Notes: a model not told the origin generated them from the sequence alone. Shown: positions 41,530 to 50,513, counted from the stretch's first letter. The stretch is 64,000 bases of DNA from Oscillibacter faecalis_A (GCF_029218125.1 NZ_JARFXX010000006.1:118885-182884); one strand, 5' to 3'. Translations and numbers: made by a program.

Positions 41530-42252
41530 TTATCCCTCTCGACTGATAAGCTCCCGCACAACTTTGCTGCCCATCAGCAGACCGGCCGTGGCCGGGACCC
41601 ACGGATTGCTGGCGGGAACACTGCGGCGTCCCGGCGGCGGGGCCTCCAGTTGGAGAGTGGGGGCCGGTTCCTCCGGGGAAAAGACAACGGTTTGGTGCTG
41701 AATCCCCCGGCTTCGCAGTTCCCTTCGCATGACCCGCGCCAGCGGACAGCCATAGGTTTCGGAAATATCCGCCAGCCGCAGCAGGAAGGGGTCCAGCTTG
41801 TTGCCGGTTCCCAGCGCCATGATGAGCGGGATGTGCAGCCGCCGGGCAGTCTCAGCCAAATCCAGCTTGCAGCTCACAAGGTCAATGGCATCTACGATGT
41901 AATCATAGTGGCAGCCCTCCGGGAAGAAGAGTGCCCGGTTATCGGCATTGTACAGCGCCTGCATGGGGTGCAGGACCGCCTCCGGATTGATTTCAGCGAT
42001 GCGCCGGGCTACGGCCTCGGCCTTTGGCAGTCCAATGGTAGAGGACAGGGCCTCTAACTGCCGGTTCAGGTTGGACAGAGCCACCGTGTCTCCGTCCACC
42101 AGCGTCAGCTCTCCGATGCCGGAGCGGGCCAGACATTCGGCCACATAGCTGCCGACACCGCCCAGCCCGAATAAAATCACATGGGCACGGGCGAGACGGG
42201 CCTGCCCCTCCTTGCCCCAGAGCATTTCATTTCTTAAAAAACGTGCGTCCAT
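41530..42252 (-). CDS. tcdA: tRNA threonylcarbamoyladenosine dehydratase
   Basis: A 240-residue E1-like adenylating enzyme (TcdA/CsdL) that cyclises the t6A37 modification of tRNAs. The ATP-binding Rossmann motif is VILFGLGGVGSYVAE (about residue 30), followed by LVDGDTVALSNLNRQ. The Cys-containing C-terminal part is conserved. GGGAG is six bases before the ATG at 42252; the preceding ATG at 42255 is an alternative. It shares a transcript with the DUF554 gene. Confidence 0.92.
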   Translation of the reverse strand: MDARFLRNEMLWGKEGQARLARAHVILFGLGGVGSYVAECLARSGIGELTLVDGDTVALSNLNRQLEALSSTIGLPKAEAVARRIAEINPEAVLHPMQALYNADNRALFFPEGCHYDYIVDAIDLVSCKLDLAETARRLHIPLIMALGTGNKLDPFLLRLADISETYGCPLARVMRRELRSRGIQHQTVVFSPEEPAPTLQLEAPPPGRRSVPASNPWVPATAGLLMGSKVVRELISREG

Positions 42253-42289
42253 CATTTGCTCCCGCCTGCCTTTGGACAGGCTTTTATCA

Positions 42290-42332
42290 GAAATAAAGCG
42301 GGGCCGACTGATCATCAGCCAGCCCCGGTGAT
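42290..42332 (-). terminator. Terminator after foldase gene
   Basis: Minus strand CGGGGCTGGCTGA/TCAGTCGGCCCCG stem followed by CTTTATTT. Confidence 0.75.
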
Positions 42333-42357
42333 TAAAGATTTAAAGGGGAATATAAGA

Positions 42358-43911
42358 TCAGCTGACGAACTTCATGCCGAAGTTCTTCTGCTCCGTTACG
42401 GCGTCCTTGGTCAGCTCCTCGTTCCACTTGTTTGTGTCCTCGGTCTGGAGGTTGTCCGTCACAGCAGCGGCCCAAGCGGGCAGGTCCGTACCGACAAAGT
42501 ACATGACATGGGAGCCGTAGGTGGTGTCCACCACATCGGTGTCGCCGCTCTTGCGGGAGGAGTCAAAGCACCAGTCATTAAAGGCTTCAACCATCTGACC
42601 CTTGGTGATGCGGGCGTACAGGCCGCCGGTATACTTGGAGCCATCGGCGGAATCCTCCATTGCCAGCTTGGCAAAGGAATCCTCAGTAGCGTCACCGGCC
42701 TTCCACTCAGCCAGAATTTCTTCAGCCTTGGTGCGGGCGGCGGCCTTCAACTCCTCCTGCTCGGCATCATAGCCCTCGTCATCAGTGGACAGGGTGCCGC
42801 TCTCGGGCTGAATGAGGATGTGGCGCACATCCACGGTGTTGTATTCCTCGCGGCCGCAGCTGTGGAACAGAGCCACATAGTAGCTGCTGCCGACCTCCAG
42901 AACGGCGGTATCGCCGCTCTTGCGGGCGCCGTCGAACAGCCAGTTGCCGGTGGTGCCATCGTAGTAGGTGGTGCTGTCGCTGCTGTAATAGCTGGCCTTT
43001 TCATAGTTGCCGGCGGCACTTTCCAGAGAGGTACCGGCCTTGTAGGCTGCCAGAATCTTATCGGCGGTCTCCTTGGCGGCAGCCTTCGCGGCTTCGGTTT
43101 CCTCATCCGTGGGCTGAACGGTGTTGCCATCGGCGTCCGTAGTGCTCTCAGCGGCGCCGCTGACAACCACATACTCCCAAGAGGCCTTGTCATAGGTCTT
43201 GGTATCGGCCTGATAGGCTTCCTCCAACTGCTCATCGGTATAGGTCAGCCGGTCGGCATAGGCGTTGGCGTAATCCTGATACTGCAGGAGCTTCAGAACC
43301 TGCTGGCCGTAGACCTTTTCCGTCATGGTGCTGCCGAGATTCTGCTGGAGGTACTTATTGACGGACATACCGCTGGAAGTGGCGGCGGTCTTCAGAGAGT
43401 CCATAGAGTCCTGATACTGGGCCTGCACACTGTCCGGGAACTGGTAGCCCTCCGCCTTGGCAGCCTCCAGACCCTTTTGGATGGTGGTCATCTGATGGAT
43501 GGCGTTATCCATCATGTAATCAAACCAGGAGGAGCCCTCCTCCACGCCCATCATAGATGCGGCCGTGGCGTTGATGGTCTGATTTTTCAGGGAGGAGCTG
43601 GTGTCCAGTCCCAGATAGCTGATGAAATAAGAATTGCTGCTCAAAAAGCTGCGGTAGACATTCTGATAATAGAAGTTCACCTCGGCGGCGCTGTACTTCT
43701 GTCCGTCAATGGTCACGGCGGTGGCGGTGCGGTTGACAATGCCGGATTTCCAAACCAGAGACACCACGGCCAGCACCACAAATACCACGGCAATCAGACC
43801 GTACAGGAAATTGCTGCGCTTTTCCGCCTTCTGCTTTTCAATCTCCATGGCGGTCTTGGGCGTTTCGGAAATGGCGTCCTTTCGCGTTTTCTTTTCGTTC
43901 GATGCGCTCAT
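42358..43911 (-). CDS. PrsA/SurA-like peptidyl-prolyl isomerase, membrane anchored
   Basis: A 517-residue protein. A cytoplasmic charged N-terminus (1-32) is followed by one membrane helix (about 35-55), then an extracytoplasmic chaperone region and a parvulin-type domain beginning VRHILIQPESG (about residue 355). A second repeat-like GDTDVVDTTYGSHVMYFVG lies near 470. The two segments ARKSGDTAVLEVGSSYYVALF and SRKSGDTDVVDTTYGSHVMYF look like a duplicated parvulin core, each over 20 residues and so named by position only (about 325 and 465). It probably folds secreted proteins such as the penicillin-binding protein. No lipobox is present, unlike PrsA. Confidence 0.85.
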   Translation of the reverse strand: MSASNEKKTRKDAISETPKTAMEIEKQKAEKRSNFLYGLIAVVFVVLAVVSLVWKSGIVNRTATAVTIDGQKYSAAEVNFYYQNVYRSFLSSNSYFISYLGLDTSSSLKNQTINATAASMMGVEEGSSWFDYMMDNAIHQMTTIQKGLEAAKAEGYQFPDSVQAQYQDSMDSLKTAATSSGMSVNKYLQQNLGSTMTEKVYGQQVLKLLQYQDYANAYADRLTYTDEQLEEAYQADTKTYDKASWEYVVVSGAAESTTDADGNTVQPTDEETEAAKAAAKETADKILAAYKAGTSLESAAGNYEKASYYSSDSTTYYDGTTGNWLFDGARKSGDTAVLEVGSSYYVALFHSCGREEYNTVDVRHILIQPESGTLSTDDEGYDAEQEELKAAARTKAEEILAEWKAGDATEDSFAKLAMEDSADGSKYTGGLYARITKGQMVEAFNDWCFDSSRKSGDTDVVDTTYGSHVMYFVGTDLPAWAAAVTDNLQTEDTNKWNEELTKDAVTEQKNFGMKFVS

Positions 43912-43987
43912 TTTTGTTGTTCATCCTCTCAAATTCAATGGTTCTTCCGTTGCGGCAGAGCCGAACGGCGCCGCTGCATACCGATTT

Positions 43988-44016
43988 ATTATACTGGATT
44001 GGACGGCGATATGCAA
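43988..44016 (-). promoter_or_regulatory. Promoter of foldase gene
   Basis: Minus strand TTGCAT (44011-44016), 17 bases, perfect TATAAT (43988-43993). Confidence 0.8.
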
Positions 44017-44094
44017 GAGCCAGATTATGTCCGCGTTCGGCAGGGCATGACCCGACTTTTAAAAGTATAGCAAAGTTATCTGAAAATAGTCTGA

Positions 44095-44128
44095 AAAAAC
44101 GGACTGCAAAGCAGTCCGTTTTGATATT
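44095..44128 (-). terminator. Terminator of the 6S RNA gene
   Basis: AAAACGGACTGC/GCAGTCCGTTTT stem followed on the minus strand by TTTTTC. Confidence 0.88.
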
Positions 44129-44129
44129 C

Positions 44130-44334
44130 ATGTGCCCCGCGGCGGCCGTGTAGACCTCGTTATAACCTGCACCTTCAAGCACAGGTGGGTTGCTTCCAGT
44201 ATGCTTTACCGCTTCCAACTTCCAGCCGCAAACAGCAGCCGGGAGGCCTGCGAGCCACATACTGAGGCGGCATCCCGAATAACGAAATGTGGGTTAAAAA
44301 AAGATCTATCACGCACCCCGCAGGGCATGGTGTC
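44130..44334 (-). ncRNA. ssrS: Probable 6S RNA
   Basis: About 200 non-coding bases fold into one long interrupted rod on the minus strand. The closing stem is TGCCCTGCGG with CCGCGGGGCA (44318-44327 with 44133-44142). Inner stems are CGTTAT/ATAACG and CAGTATG/CATACTG. A small CACCT/AGGTG hairpin lies on the 3' side of the central bubble, as in 6S RNA, and an intrinsic terminator follows directly. 6S RNA mimics an open promoter and binds sigma-A RNA polymerase. No clear promoter is seen, so it may be processed from the DUF1292 transcript. Confidence 0.7.
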
Positions 44335-44357
44335 AGTTTTCCCGGACAGGGAGGCGG

Positions 44358-44645
44358 TTATTCCTCCTCGTCATCAAACAGCAGCTCCATGAACTGCTCG
44401 TATACGGCCTCCAGCTCCTCGTCGGAATCCAGCGTGGAGAGCATATCCTCGCCATCCTCATGGATGACCTTCAGAATGACCAGACCGTTATCGGGGTCAT
44501 CCTCGTTTTCATCCTCGGTTTCGGCGGGGAAGAAGGCCTGATACATCTGGCCGTTATATTCCAGAGTATCCACAAATTCAAGGACCAGCTCCTTGCCGTC
44601 CTCGTCAGTTACGGTAATAAAGGTGGGGCCGAATTCTTCACTCAT
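44358..44645 (-). CDS. DUF1292 family protein
   Basis: A 95-residue acidic protein of the DUF1292 (YrzB) family, common in Firmicutes. The conserved segments ITVTDEDGKELVLEFVDTLEY and YQAFFPAE are present, followed by GLVILKVIHEDGED. Function is unknown; in Bacillus the homologue lies with yrrL and ruvX-like genes. AAAGGG precedes the ATG. The 6S RNA candidate begins about 25 bases past its stop. Confidence 0.9.
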   Translation of the reverse strand: MSEEFGPTFITVTDEDGKELVLEFVDTLEYNGQMYQAFFPAETEDENEDDPDNGLVILKVIHEDGEDMLSTLDSDEELEAVYEQFMELLFDDEEE

Positions 44646-44938
44646 CTCGTTTACCCTTTCTCAGACCGGGCACCAAAGCGGCGCACGGTGATTTGATGCT
44701 ATTGTAGCGGAAAGCAGCAGACTTTGCAAGAGCAAAAGAGATGAAAAACGGTGGAAGTTTTGCAGCCGGACGTTAAGAAAACAAAGAGTTTTCCAAAAAA
44801 CGGAGCAGTACGGAAACTTTTTGGCAGGAGAAACCGACATTTTTAAGGTTGACAGGGGATGATATAATATCTCTGATAATGGTGTAGTATGCAGCCATTC
44901 CTATATGGCGCTTTGAGTAATGCAAAAAGGAGGTCCTC

Positions 44939-47638
44939 ATGGACGAGAGAAGAAGCCCGCGGGCACAGGAGCCGGTCGGACATCCCCGGAAGCAGCGGAG
45001 AAACCGGACCGCTGGCGCGGCCAAGGGTATTTTAATGACGGTGCTGACGCTGATGTTGGTGGGTGTGTGCACCGTGGCGATGCTGTTCGGCATTTTTATG
45101 AAGTATGTCAATACATCCCTGCTGCCAACACTGGATGTGAAGGCAGAGGATTACACCATGGCCCTGAGCTCCGTGGTGTACTACCAGAACCGGGACAGCG
45201 GCGAGTGGGTGGAGTTCCAGAAGGTCCACGGACAGGAAAACCGCGTCTGGGTGGACATCGGCGATATGGCGCCGGGACTGTGGGAGGCGGCAGTCTCCAT
45301 TGAAGATGAGCGCTTCTTCAGCCACCACGGCGTAGACTGGAAGCGGACGCTGGGCGCAACGGTGACGATGCTTACCGGCGGCAATGACAGCTACGGCGGC
45401 TCCACCATTACCCAGCAAATGCTGAAAAACATGACCGGCGAAAATCAGAACACCATCAACCGTAAGGTCAAGGAGATTTTCCGAGCGCTGGAATTTGAAA
45501 AGAATTACACCAAAACGCAAATCTTAGAGCTGTACCTGAATATGATCTACCTTGGCAGCGGCTGCAACGGTGTACAGACCGCCGCGGAATATTACTTCGG
45601 CAAGGACGCTAAGGATTTGACTGTGGCGGAGAGCGCCTGCATCATCGCCATCACCAATAACCCGTCCCTATACAACCCCAAATATGAACGGACGTACACC
45701 CGCAAGGACGGTACAACCATTACGCCCCGGGAGCTGAACAAGCAGCGGCAGGAGACCATCCTGAAGAAAATGACGGAGGTTGTCAATCCCGACACCGGCA
45801 AGCCTTACCTGACAAAAGAGGAATATGAGGCCGCCAAGGCGGAGCCGCTGAACTTCACAGATACCTCCGGCGATGCCAGCAGCGTCATCAAGCAGACGGA
45901 CGGTGTTGAGATCAACAACTGGTTCGTTGAGCAGCTCATCAAGGATGTGACGAATGATCTTGCGGAGGCCAAAGGCATCTCTTATGAGGCGGCGCAGCGG
46001 CTTGTGAACAACAGCGGCTACCAGATCTACTGCACGATGGATCTGGACATCCAGAGAATTGCCGAAAGCGTTTATGAGAATACGGACAACCTGAATATTC
46101 ACTCCGCGAAGGGTAAGCAGCTTCAGTCCGGTATTACCATCATGGACCCCTATACGGGCAACATCGTTGCCATGGTGGGCGCAGTGGGGGCCAAGACCCA
46201 GAACCTTGTGGATAACTACGCGGTGCAGAAGCATCAGGTGGGCTCCTCTATCAAGCCGCTGACGGTGTATTCCGCCGCGCTGGATGCCGGAGCCGTGACC
46301 CCGGCCACCACGTTTGATAACTACCCCGTCGAGCTGTTGAACGGTACGCCGTGGCCCAAGAACTCCCCCAATACCTACACCGGCCGGACCATGATCGGCG
46401 AGGGCGTCCGCCGCTCCATCAATACCATCGCCGTGCAGACCGTGCAGGCGCTGGGGGTGGCGGAATCCTACGCTTACGCCACGGAGAAGCTGGGGCTGAG
46501 CCTTGTGCCGGAGGATATGGCTGTTTCGCCCCTGGGCATGGGCGGTCTGACCTACGGCTTGAGCACCGTGGAGATGGCGGCGGCCTTTTCTGCCTTTGCC
46601 AACAACGGCGTTTATAATTCCCCCAAGATGTACACCGAGGTCCGGGACAGCAACGGCGAGGTGGTCCTGAAAAACGAGGGTGAGACCCACGTTGCCATGA
46701 AGGAGACCACCGCATACCTCATGAACCAGATGCTCACCAGCGTGGTCAACGCCGGTACCGGCACCTCCGCCAAGTTCAGCGGCATGACCATCGCCGGTAA
46801 GACCGGTACCACCGATGACAGCCGCGTGCGCTACTTTGTGGGCTATACGCCCTACTACTGCGCAGCGGTGTGGACAGGCTATCCCTCCACCAACGAGAAA
46901 ATTTCCGCCTCCGGCAACCCGGCTATTACCATGTGGAAACCGGTCATGCAGAAAATTCACGAAAATCTGGCCAATAAGAGCTTTTCAAAACCCTCCAGTG
47001 GTCTGGAAACGGTGCGGGTCTGTTCTGACAGCGGCAAGCTGGCAACGGACGCGTGTGCCTCCGATATCCGGGGCAGCCGAATCGTTGAGGTCACAGTGGC
47101 ATCGGGGACTGCTCCCACCGAGTCCTGCGATATGCACGTTTTCGTGGATTACTGTACTGAGGGCAAATGTCTTGCCACGGATAGCTGCCCGTCCTCTGCG
47201 GTTAAGCAGGTAGCCGTGCTGGACTTTGAGCGGGAGGAGTATTTCCGGGCAAACGGGACTCGCTACGCATCCATCACAACGGACAGCGCCAAGAACCCGG
47301 ACAGTATGTTCCACCTGATCGAAATGAAGCGGGCCATCGGGCTGGAGCCCACGCCCACGGCGAATGGCGGCGAGACCTATCCCGCAGTCATCGGCTGTCC
47401 GGTCCATGCCGGGATGACGCCGGAGGATCCCGACCATTCCAGCGGAGAGGCCGAGGATCCCAATGACCCCAATTACAATCCGCCCACGGAGGACCCCAGC
47501 GGGGGCTTTGGAGATGAAAATCTTCCCTCTGAGCCCTCAACGCCTACGGAGCCGACGGTGCCGGTGGACCCGTGGGGCGGAGACCCCAGCGGGGGCTTTG
47601 GCGATGCAGGACTTTGGGCGGCCAGTCTGAACCGCTGA
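44939..47638 (+). CDS. Class A penicillin-binding protein (transglycosylase/transpeptidase)
   Basis: An 899-residue bifunctional peptidoglycan synthase of the PBP1A family. A cytoplasmic basic N-terminus precedes one membrane helix (about 31-58). The GT51 domain shows EDERFFSHHGVDW (catalytic Glu, about residue 122) and GGSTITQQ (about 153). The transpeptidase shows SSIKP (active Ser, about 436), the SIN triad in RRSINTIAV (about 493) and KTGTTD (about 620). The last 80 residues are Pro/Asp/Glu/Ser-rich with a repeated DPSGGFGD motif, a likely disordered tail outside the membrane. AAAGGAGG precedes the ATG. A TTGACA and a TATAAT lie upstream at wrong spacing, so the promoter is unclear. Confidence 0.95.
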   Translation: MDERRSPRAQEPVGHPRKQRRNRTAGAAKGILMTVLTLMLVGVCTVAMLFGIFMKYVNTSLLPTLDVKAEDYTMALSSVVYYQNRDSGEWVEFQKVHGQENRVWVDIGDMAPGLWEAAVSIEDERFFSHHGVDWKRTLGATVTMLTGGNDSYGGSTITQQMLKNMTGENQNTINRKVKEIFRALEFEKNYTKTQILELYLNMIYLGSGCNGVQTAAEYYFGKDAKDLTVAESACIIAITNNPSLYNPKYERTYTRKDGTTITPRELNKQRQETILKKMTEVVNPDTGKPYLTKEEYEAAKAEPLNFTDTSGDASSVIKQTDGVEINNWFVEQLIKDVTNDLAEAKGISYEAAQRLVNNSGYQIYCTMDLDIQRIAESVYENTDNLNIHSAKGKQLQSGITIMDPYTGNIVAMVGAVGAKTQNLVDNYAVQKHQVGSSIKPLTVYSAALDAGAVTPATTFDNYPVELLNGTPWPKNSPNTYTGRTMIGEGVRRSINTIAVQTVQALGVAESYAYATEKLGLSLVPEDMAVSPLGMGGLTYGLSTVEMAAAFSAFANNGVYNSPKMYTEVRDSNGEVVLKNEGETHVAMKETTAYLMNQMLTSVVNAGTGTSAKFSGMTIAGKTGTTDDSRVRYFVGYTPYYCAAVWTGYPSTNEKISASGNPAITMWKPVMQKIHENLANKSFSKPSSGLETVRVCSDSGKLATDACASDIRGSRIVEVTVASGTAPTESCDMHVFVDYCTEGKCLATDSCPSSAVKQVAVLDFEREEYFRANGTRYASITTDSAKNPDSMFHLIEMKRAIGLEPTPTANGGETYPAVIGCPVHAGMTPEDPDHSSGEAEDPNDPNYNPPTEDPSGGFGDENLPSEPSTPTEPTVPVDPWGGDPSGGFGDAGLWAASLNR

Positions 47639-47664
47639 TACGGCACCGGAACCGAATAGAATAT

Positions 47665-47707
47665 GGAAAAGGACGCCCTGTTCATTTTGAACAGGGCGTC
47701 CTTTTTT
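47665..47707 (+). terminator. Terminator after penicillin-binding protein gene
   Basis: AAAAGGACGCCCTGTTC/GAACAGGGCGTCCTTTT stem and T run. Confidence 0.93.
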
Positions 47708-47763
47708 GCGCTTTTGCAATACAAGCCAGACTTATCAGAAAATGAAATGACTTCGTATGGAAG

Positions 47764-47808
47764 ATAAAAAACAGGCTGACAAATCACACAAGTGATTTGT
47801 CAGCCTGA
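47764..47808 (-). terminator. Terminator after radical SAM gene
   Basis: CAGGCTGACAAATCAC/GTGATTTGTCAGCCTG stem followed on the minus strand by TTTTTTA. Confidence 0.92.
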
Positions 47809-47819
47809 AGCAAATTCGT

Positions 47820-48728
47820 TTACTTGCGGGGGCCGCCCTCCAGCCACTTGAGGTCATAGGGCTCAAAGGTGACCTTTTTGTAGGCAGGAACATCCATCTT
47901 CACACCGGTCCAATCGGAGTGGATATCGCCGTTCTGCTTGATGAGGATATCATAGAGAATATCGTAGGTCACGCCATCTGTAGGGTCGGTCTCCTCAATG
48001 GTGGAGTAGGGCAGGGTCTTGTGGTAGGTCAGCTCCATGCCCTTGTAGTCAAAGTGGAAGCCGCAGCGCATCCGGCAGCCATCCAGCCCGGTATAATCGG
48101 CAATTTCCTTCAGATCATGGAGAATTTTATCCGGCTCGTAGAGATTTTCCGGCGTGGTTGCCGTGTAATCAAAGCGGAACTGGATGCTGGCGCCGGGAAT
48201 TTTGCGGAACCGCTCAATAAAGGGAATGAGGTTTTCCTTGGGATAGTCCTTGTAGAGCACGCAGTTGATGCGGAAGGGCACCGGCAGACGGGAGAGCAGA
48301 GAGTCATTGGACTCCACCACATAATGCTGCATGTGCCGGGAAACGTTGATGCAGGTGATTTTCTCCTTGTTCCGCTCCGCAAACGCCAGAATGTCATCCT
48401 CGGTCTGAAGCTGGGAGACCGGCAGAGTCGTGTTGATGAAGACGCGATGAGTTGTGGGGATAACGTCCAGCATGGTCTGGAGCTTTTCAATATCGGCAAA
48501 GGGCTCGCCGCCGGTAAACACAAAATCGCACCGGGGCGTGATGGCGTCCATCCGGCGGATGCTTTCCACGATCTTCTCCAGAGAGAAGCCAGTCATATCA
48601 CCGTATTCTTCCTTGTTGATGCAGAAAGGGCAGTGATTCTTACAATCGTAAGGAACGAAGATTGTGACGGTCGCGCCGCCCTCTCGGGTTTTGTAGGGAT
48701 GTTTCATGATATCGATCGGCCTTTCCAT
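47820..48728 (-). CDS. Radical SAM protein of unknown substrate
   Basis: A 302-residue radical SAM protein. The 4Fe-4S cluster motif is YDCKNHCPFCINK (CxxxxCxxC spacing written as C-KNH-C-PF-C, about residues 29-36), followed by the GGEP motif FVFTGGEPFAD (about 71). Two more Cys in GCRMRCGFH near 220 could bind a small extra site. The overall layout resembles MoaA-like or 4Fe-4S single-strand-binding-like activases. It is monocistronic with an A/T-rich upstream region. The first ATG lacks a good ribosome site; MKHPYKT at 48707 is an alternative start. Confidence 0.8.
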   Translation of the reverse strand: MERPIDIMKHPYKTREGGATVTIFVPYDCKNHCPFCINKEEYGDMTGFSLEKIVESIRRMDAITPRCDFVFTGGEPFADIEKLQTMLDVIPTTHRVFINTTLPVSQLQTEDDILAFAERNKEKITCINVSRHMQHYVVESNDSLLSRLPVPFRINCVLYKDYPKENLIPFIERFRKIPGASIQFRFDYTATTPENLYEPDKILHDLKEIADYTGLDGCRMRCGFHFDYKGMELTYHKTLPYSTIEETDPTDGVTYDILYDILIKQNGDIHSDWTGVKMDVPAYKKVTFEPYDLKWLEGGPRK

Positions 48729-48899
48729 TCAAAGGAGAGCGAAAGACTCTCCATAATATAATATTGCAATGCAATTTACTATTTTAATAGATTTTTAACA
48801 TAAGGTCAAGTGGAAAATGGCGAAAAAAACGAAAAACGGGATAAGGGCGGCGCTCCTGCCAAAGTATACGGACAAAAGGGCGCAGAAAGGCAAGCGAGT

Positions 48900-48919
48900 A
48901 AAATACCCTATGGTATTTT
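48900..48919. other. Short palindrome before spoIVFA
   Basis: AAAATACC and GGTATTTT flank CTAT about 60 bases before the start of the M23 gene. It could be a regulator site for the sporulation operon. No confident sigma-E or sigma-A promoter was found in the 250-base gap. Confidence 0.35.
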
Positions 48920-48980
48920 CCGGGGCGGAGGGACATAGATATGGAACCGGAACAGCTCAATTTTGGGAGGAGGCTTGCCT

Positions 48981-49901
48981 ATGTTGACAGGACGGACAGG
49001 ACGCCGGGTGAGCCCTGCGCCGGGAAAAAGAAAACAGGCGGCGGGATATCGGACAAACAGAAAGGATGCAGGAGGGGCCAAGGGGCAGGCAGGTCTATTG
49101 AGGCTGGTGGTCTGCGGGAGCCTTTTTGTACTGCTGGTGGCGGTCAAGCTGCTGCTGCCGGGGAGGATGACAGAGCTTGACCGAACGCTTTCAGCGGCGC
49201 TGAATCGGAATATGGACGTCAAGGCTGTGTTCGCGGCGGTAGGGGAGCTGTTTACCCGGGAGGGCGGTGCGGCGTCGGCTGCGGAGGAGGTGTACCGCGC
49301 GGTTTTCCAGCCCGAAGTGGGAGAGGCGGACAAAACATCGGCGGACAGCACGGATACGCCGCTGGCGCTGACGGAGCTGAAGGCGCACCGTCTGGCGGAT
49401 ATGCTGCCTGCTGGAGAAAGCGGGGCCGGGGAGGTAGATACAGAGAATCTGGTGCTGTATTCCGATGAGGAGCTGCCGGAAAACGTCAGTATGCGGCAGG
49501 CGATTCTGGGCTTTGACCATCAGACGCCGGTGAAGGGAGCGCTGTCCTCCTGCTTTGGCTACCGGCAGCACCCCACAGAGGGTGAGGAACGCTTCCATTA
49601 CGGTGTGGACTTGGCGGCAGACAGCGGCACCGCCATTGGCTGCTTTGCGGACGGGACCGTGACTGCCGTGGGTGAGAGCAGCAGCTACGGCAAATACTGT
49701 ACCGTGACCCATGACAACGGCTGTACTACGCTGTATGCCCATTGCAGCCGCATCAGCGTCAGCTCCGGCGCCGCTGTAAAGGCAGGGGAAAAGCTGGGGG
49801 AGGTGGGGCAGACCGGCATGGCTACCGGCCCGCACCTGCATTTTGAGCTTCAGAAGGACGGTGTCTACCTCAATCCGGTCTATTATGTGGAAACCGCCTG
49901 A
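48981..49901 (+). CDS. spoIVFA: M23 peptidase-domain protein, SpoIVFA-like
   Basis: A 306-residue protein with a basic cytoplasmic N-terminus, one membrane helix (about 43-60), a linker and a C-terminal LytM/M23 domain. In this position before an M50 protease it corresponds to SpoIVFA, the regulator that holds SpoIVFB inactive until the forespore signals. The domain retains zinc-type residues HYGVDLA (about 207) and GPHLHFEL (about 285), whereas many SpoIVFA proteins are degenerate. It may therefore still cut peptidoglycan. GGGAGGAGG precedes the ATG at 48981. It overlaps the next gene. Confidence 0.8.
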   Translation: MLTGRTGRRVSPAPGKRKQAAGYRTNRKDAGGAKGQAGLLRLVVCGSLFVLLVAVKLLLPGRMTELDRTLSAALNRNMDVKAVFAAVGELFTREGGAASAAEEVYRAVFQPEVGEADKTSADSTDTPLALTELKAHRLADMLPAGESGAGEVDTENLVLYSDEELPENVSMRQAILGFDHQTPVKGALSSCFGYRQHPTEGEERFHYGVDLAADSGTAIGCFADGTVTAVGESSSYGKYCTVTHDNGCTTLYAHCSRISVSSGAAVKAGEKLGEVGQTGMATGPHLHFELQKDGVYLNPVYYVETA

Positions 49902-50466
49902 GCTGTCGGTCTCCGGCGGCTTTTTTCTGATAGTGGGCTGGTTTGCCGTGAGCTGCGGCGGTGAGGCGGCGCTGCTGGTGCTGTCGGCGGCGCTGCTGCA
50001 TGAGCTGGGGCATATTCTGGCACTGCGGCTCAGCGGCGCGGGAATCTGCTGGCTGCGAATTAGTGTGCTGGGCGCGATAATGGAAACACGGGGGAATCTG
50101 AGCTATGGGCAGGAGCTGCTGTGTCTGCTGGCGGGACCAGGAGCCAATCTGCTGGCGGCGGTTTTGTTCGGGGCTTTGGACTGCGACGGATTGGCAGGTG
50201 CCAACGCGGTGCTGTGCCTTTTCAATCTGCTGCCTGTTTTACCTTTGGACGGGGGGACGGTGCTGTATCTGCTGCTGAGTTGGCTGGCAGGACCGCAGGC
50301 GGCCTTCTGGGGCAGCCGGTGTATTGGCTGCGCGGCGGCCGCCGCCGTTTGCTGCCTTGCGGTATGGCTCATGTGGCAGACAGGCGGGAGCCTGTGGCTG
50401 TTGCCTGCGGCGCTGGGACTGCTGGCGGCGTCAATCGGCGGTCAGCAGCAGGGGAGAACATTTTAG
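49885..50466 (+). CDS. spoIVFB: M50 site-2 protease, SpoIVFB-like
   Basis: A 193-residue intramembrane metalloprotease. The zinc motif HELGH lies at about residues 39-43 inside a membrane helix. The third ligand is in LPVLPLDGG (about residue 120). Four to five hydrophobic helices are present. SpoIVFB cleaves pro-sigma-K in the mother cell during sporulation. The C-terminal CBS domain of the Bacillus protein is absent, so this is a short form. The start overlaps the upstream gene by 17 bases and lacks its own ribosome site, suggesting coupled translation. An alternative start further in is possible. Confidence 0.85.
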   Translation: MWKPPELSVSGGFFLIVGWFAVSCGGEAALLVLSAALLHELGHILALRLSGAGICWLRISVLGAIMETRGNLSYGQELLCLLAGPGANLLAAVLFGALDCDGLAGANAVLCLFNLLPVLPLDGGTVLYLLLSWLAGPQAAFWGSRCIGCAAAAAVCCLAVWLMWQTGGSLWLLPAALGLLAASIGGQQQGRTF

Positions 50467-50484
50467 CGATCCTGTCACTTTTGC

Positions 50485-50513
50485 TTGAAATTTAGCAAAT
50501 CCTTAACTATAAT
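50485..50513 (+). promoter_or_regulatory. Promoter of ClC channel gene
   Basis: TTGAAA (50485-50490), 17 bases, perfect TATAAT (50508-50513). The roughly 85-base leader has a short TGACA/TGTCA stem and does not match the fluoride riboswitch. Confidence 0.75.

Noticed and set aside
42256..44070. A 604-residue plus-strand frame opposite the foldase gene
   Set aside because: Low-complexity Gly/Val/Ile-rich mirror of the real minus-strand gene.
44873..44900. TTGACA plus TATAAT before the penicillin-binding protein gene as a promoter
   Set aside because: The two boxes are only 8 bases apart, so they cannot act together; the true promoter was not identified.
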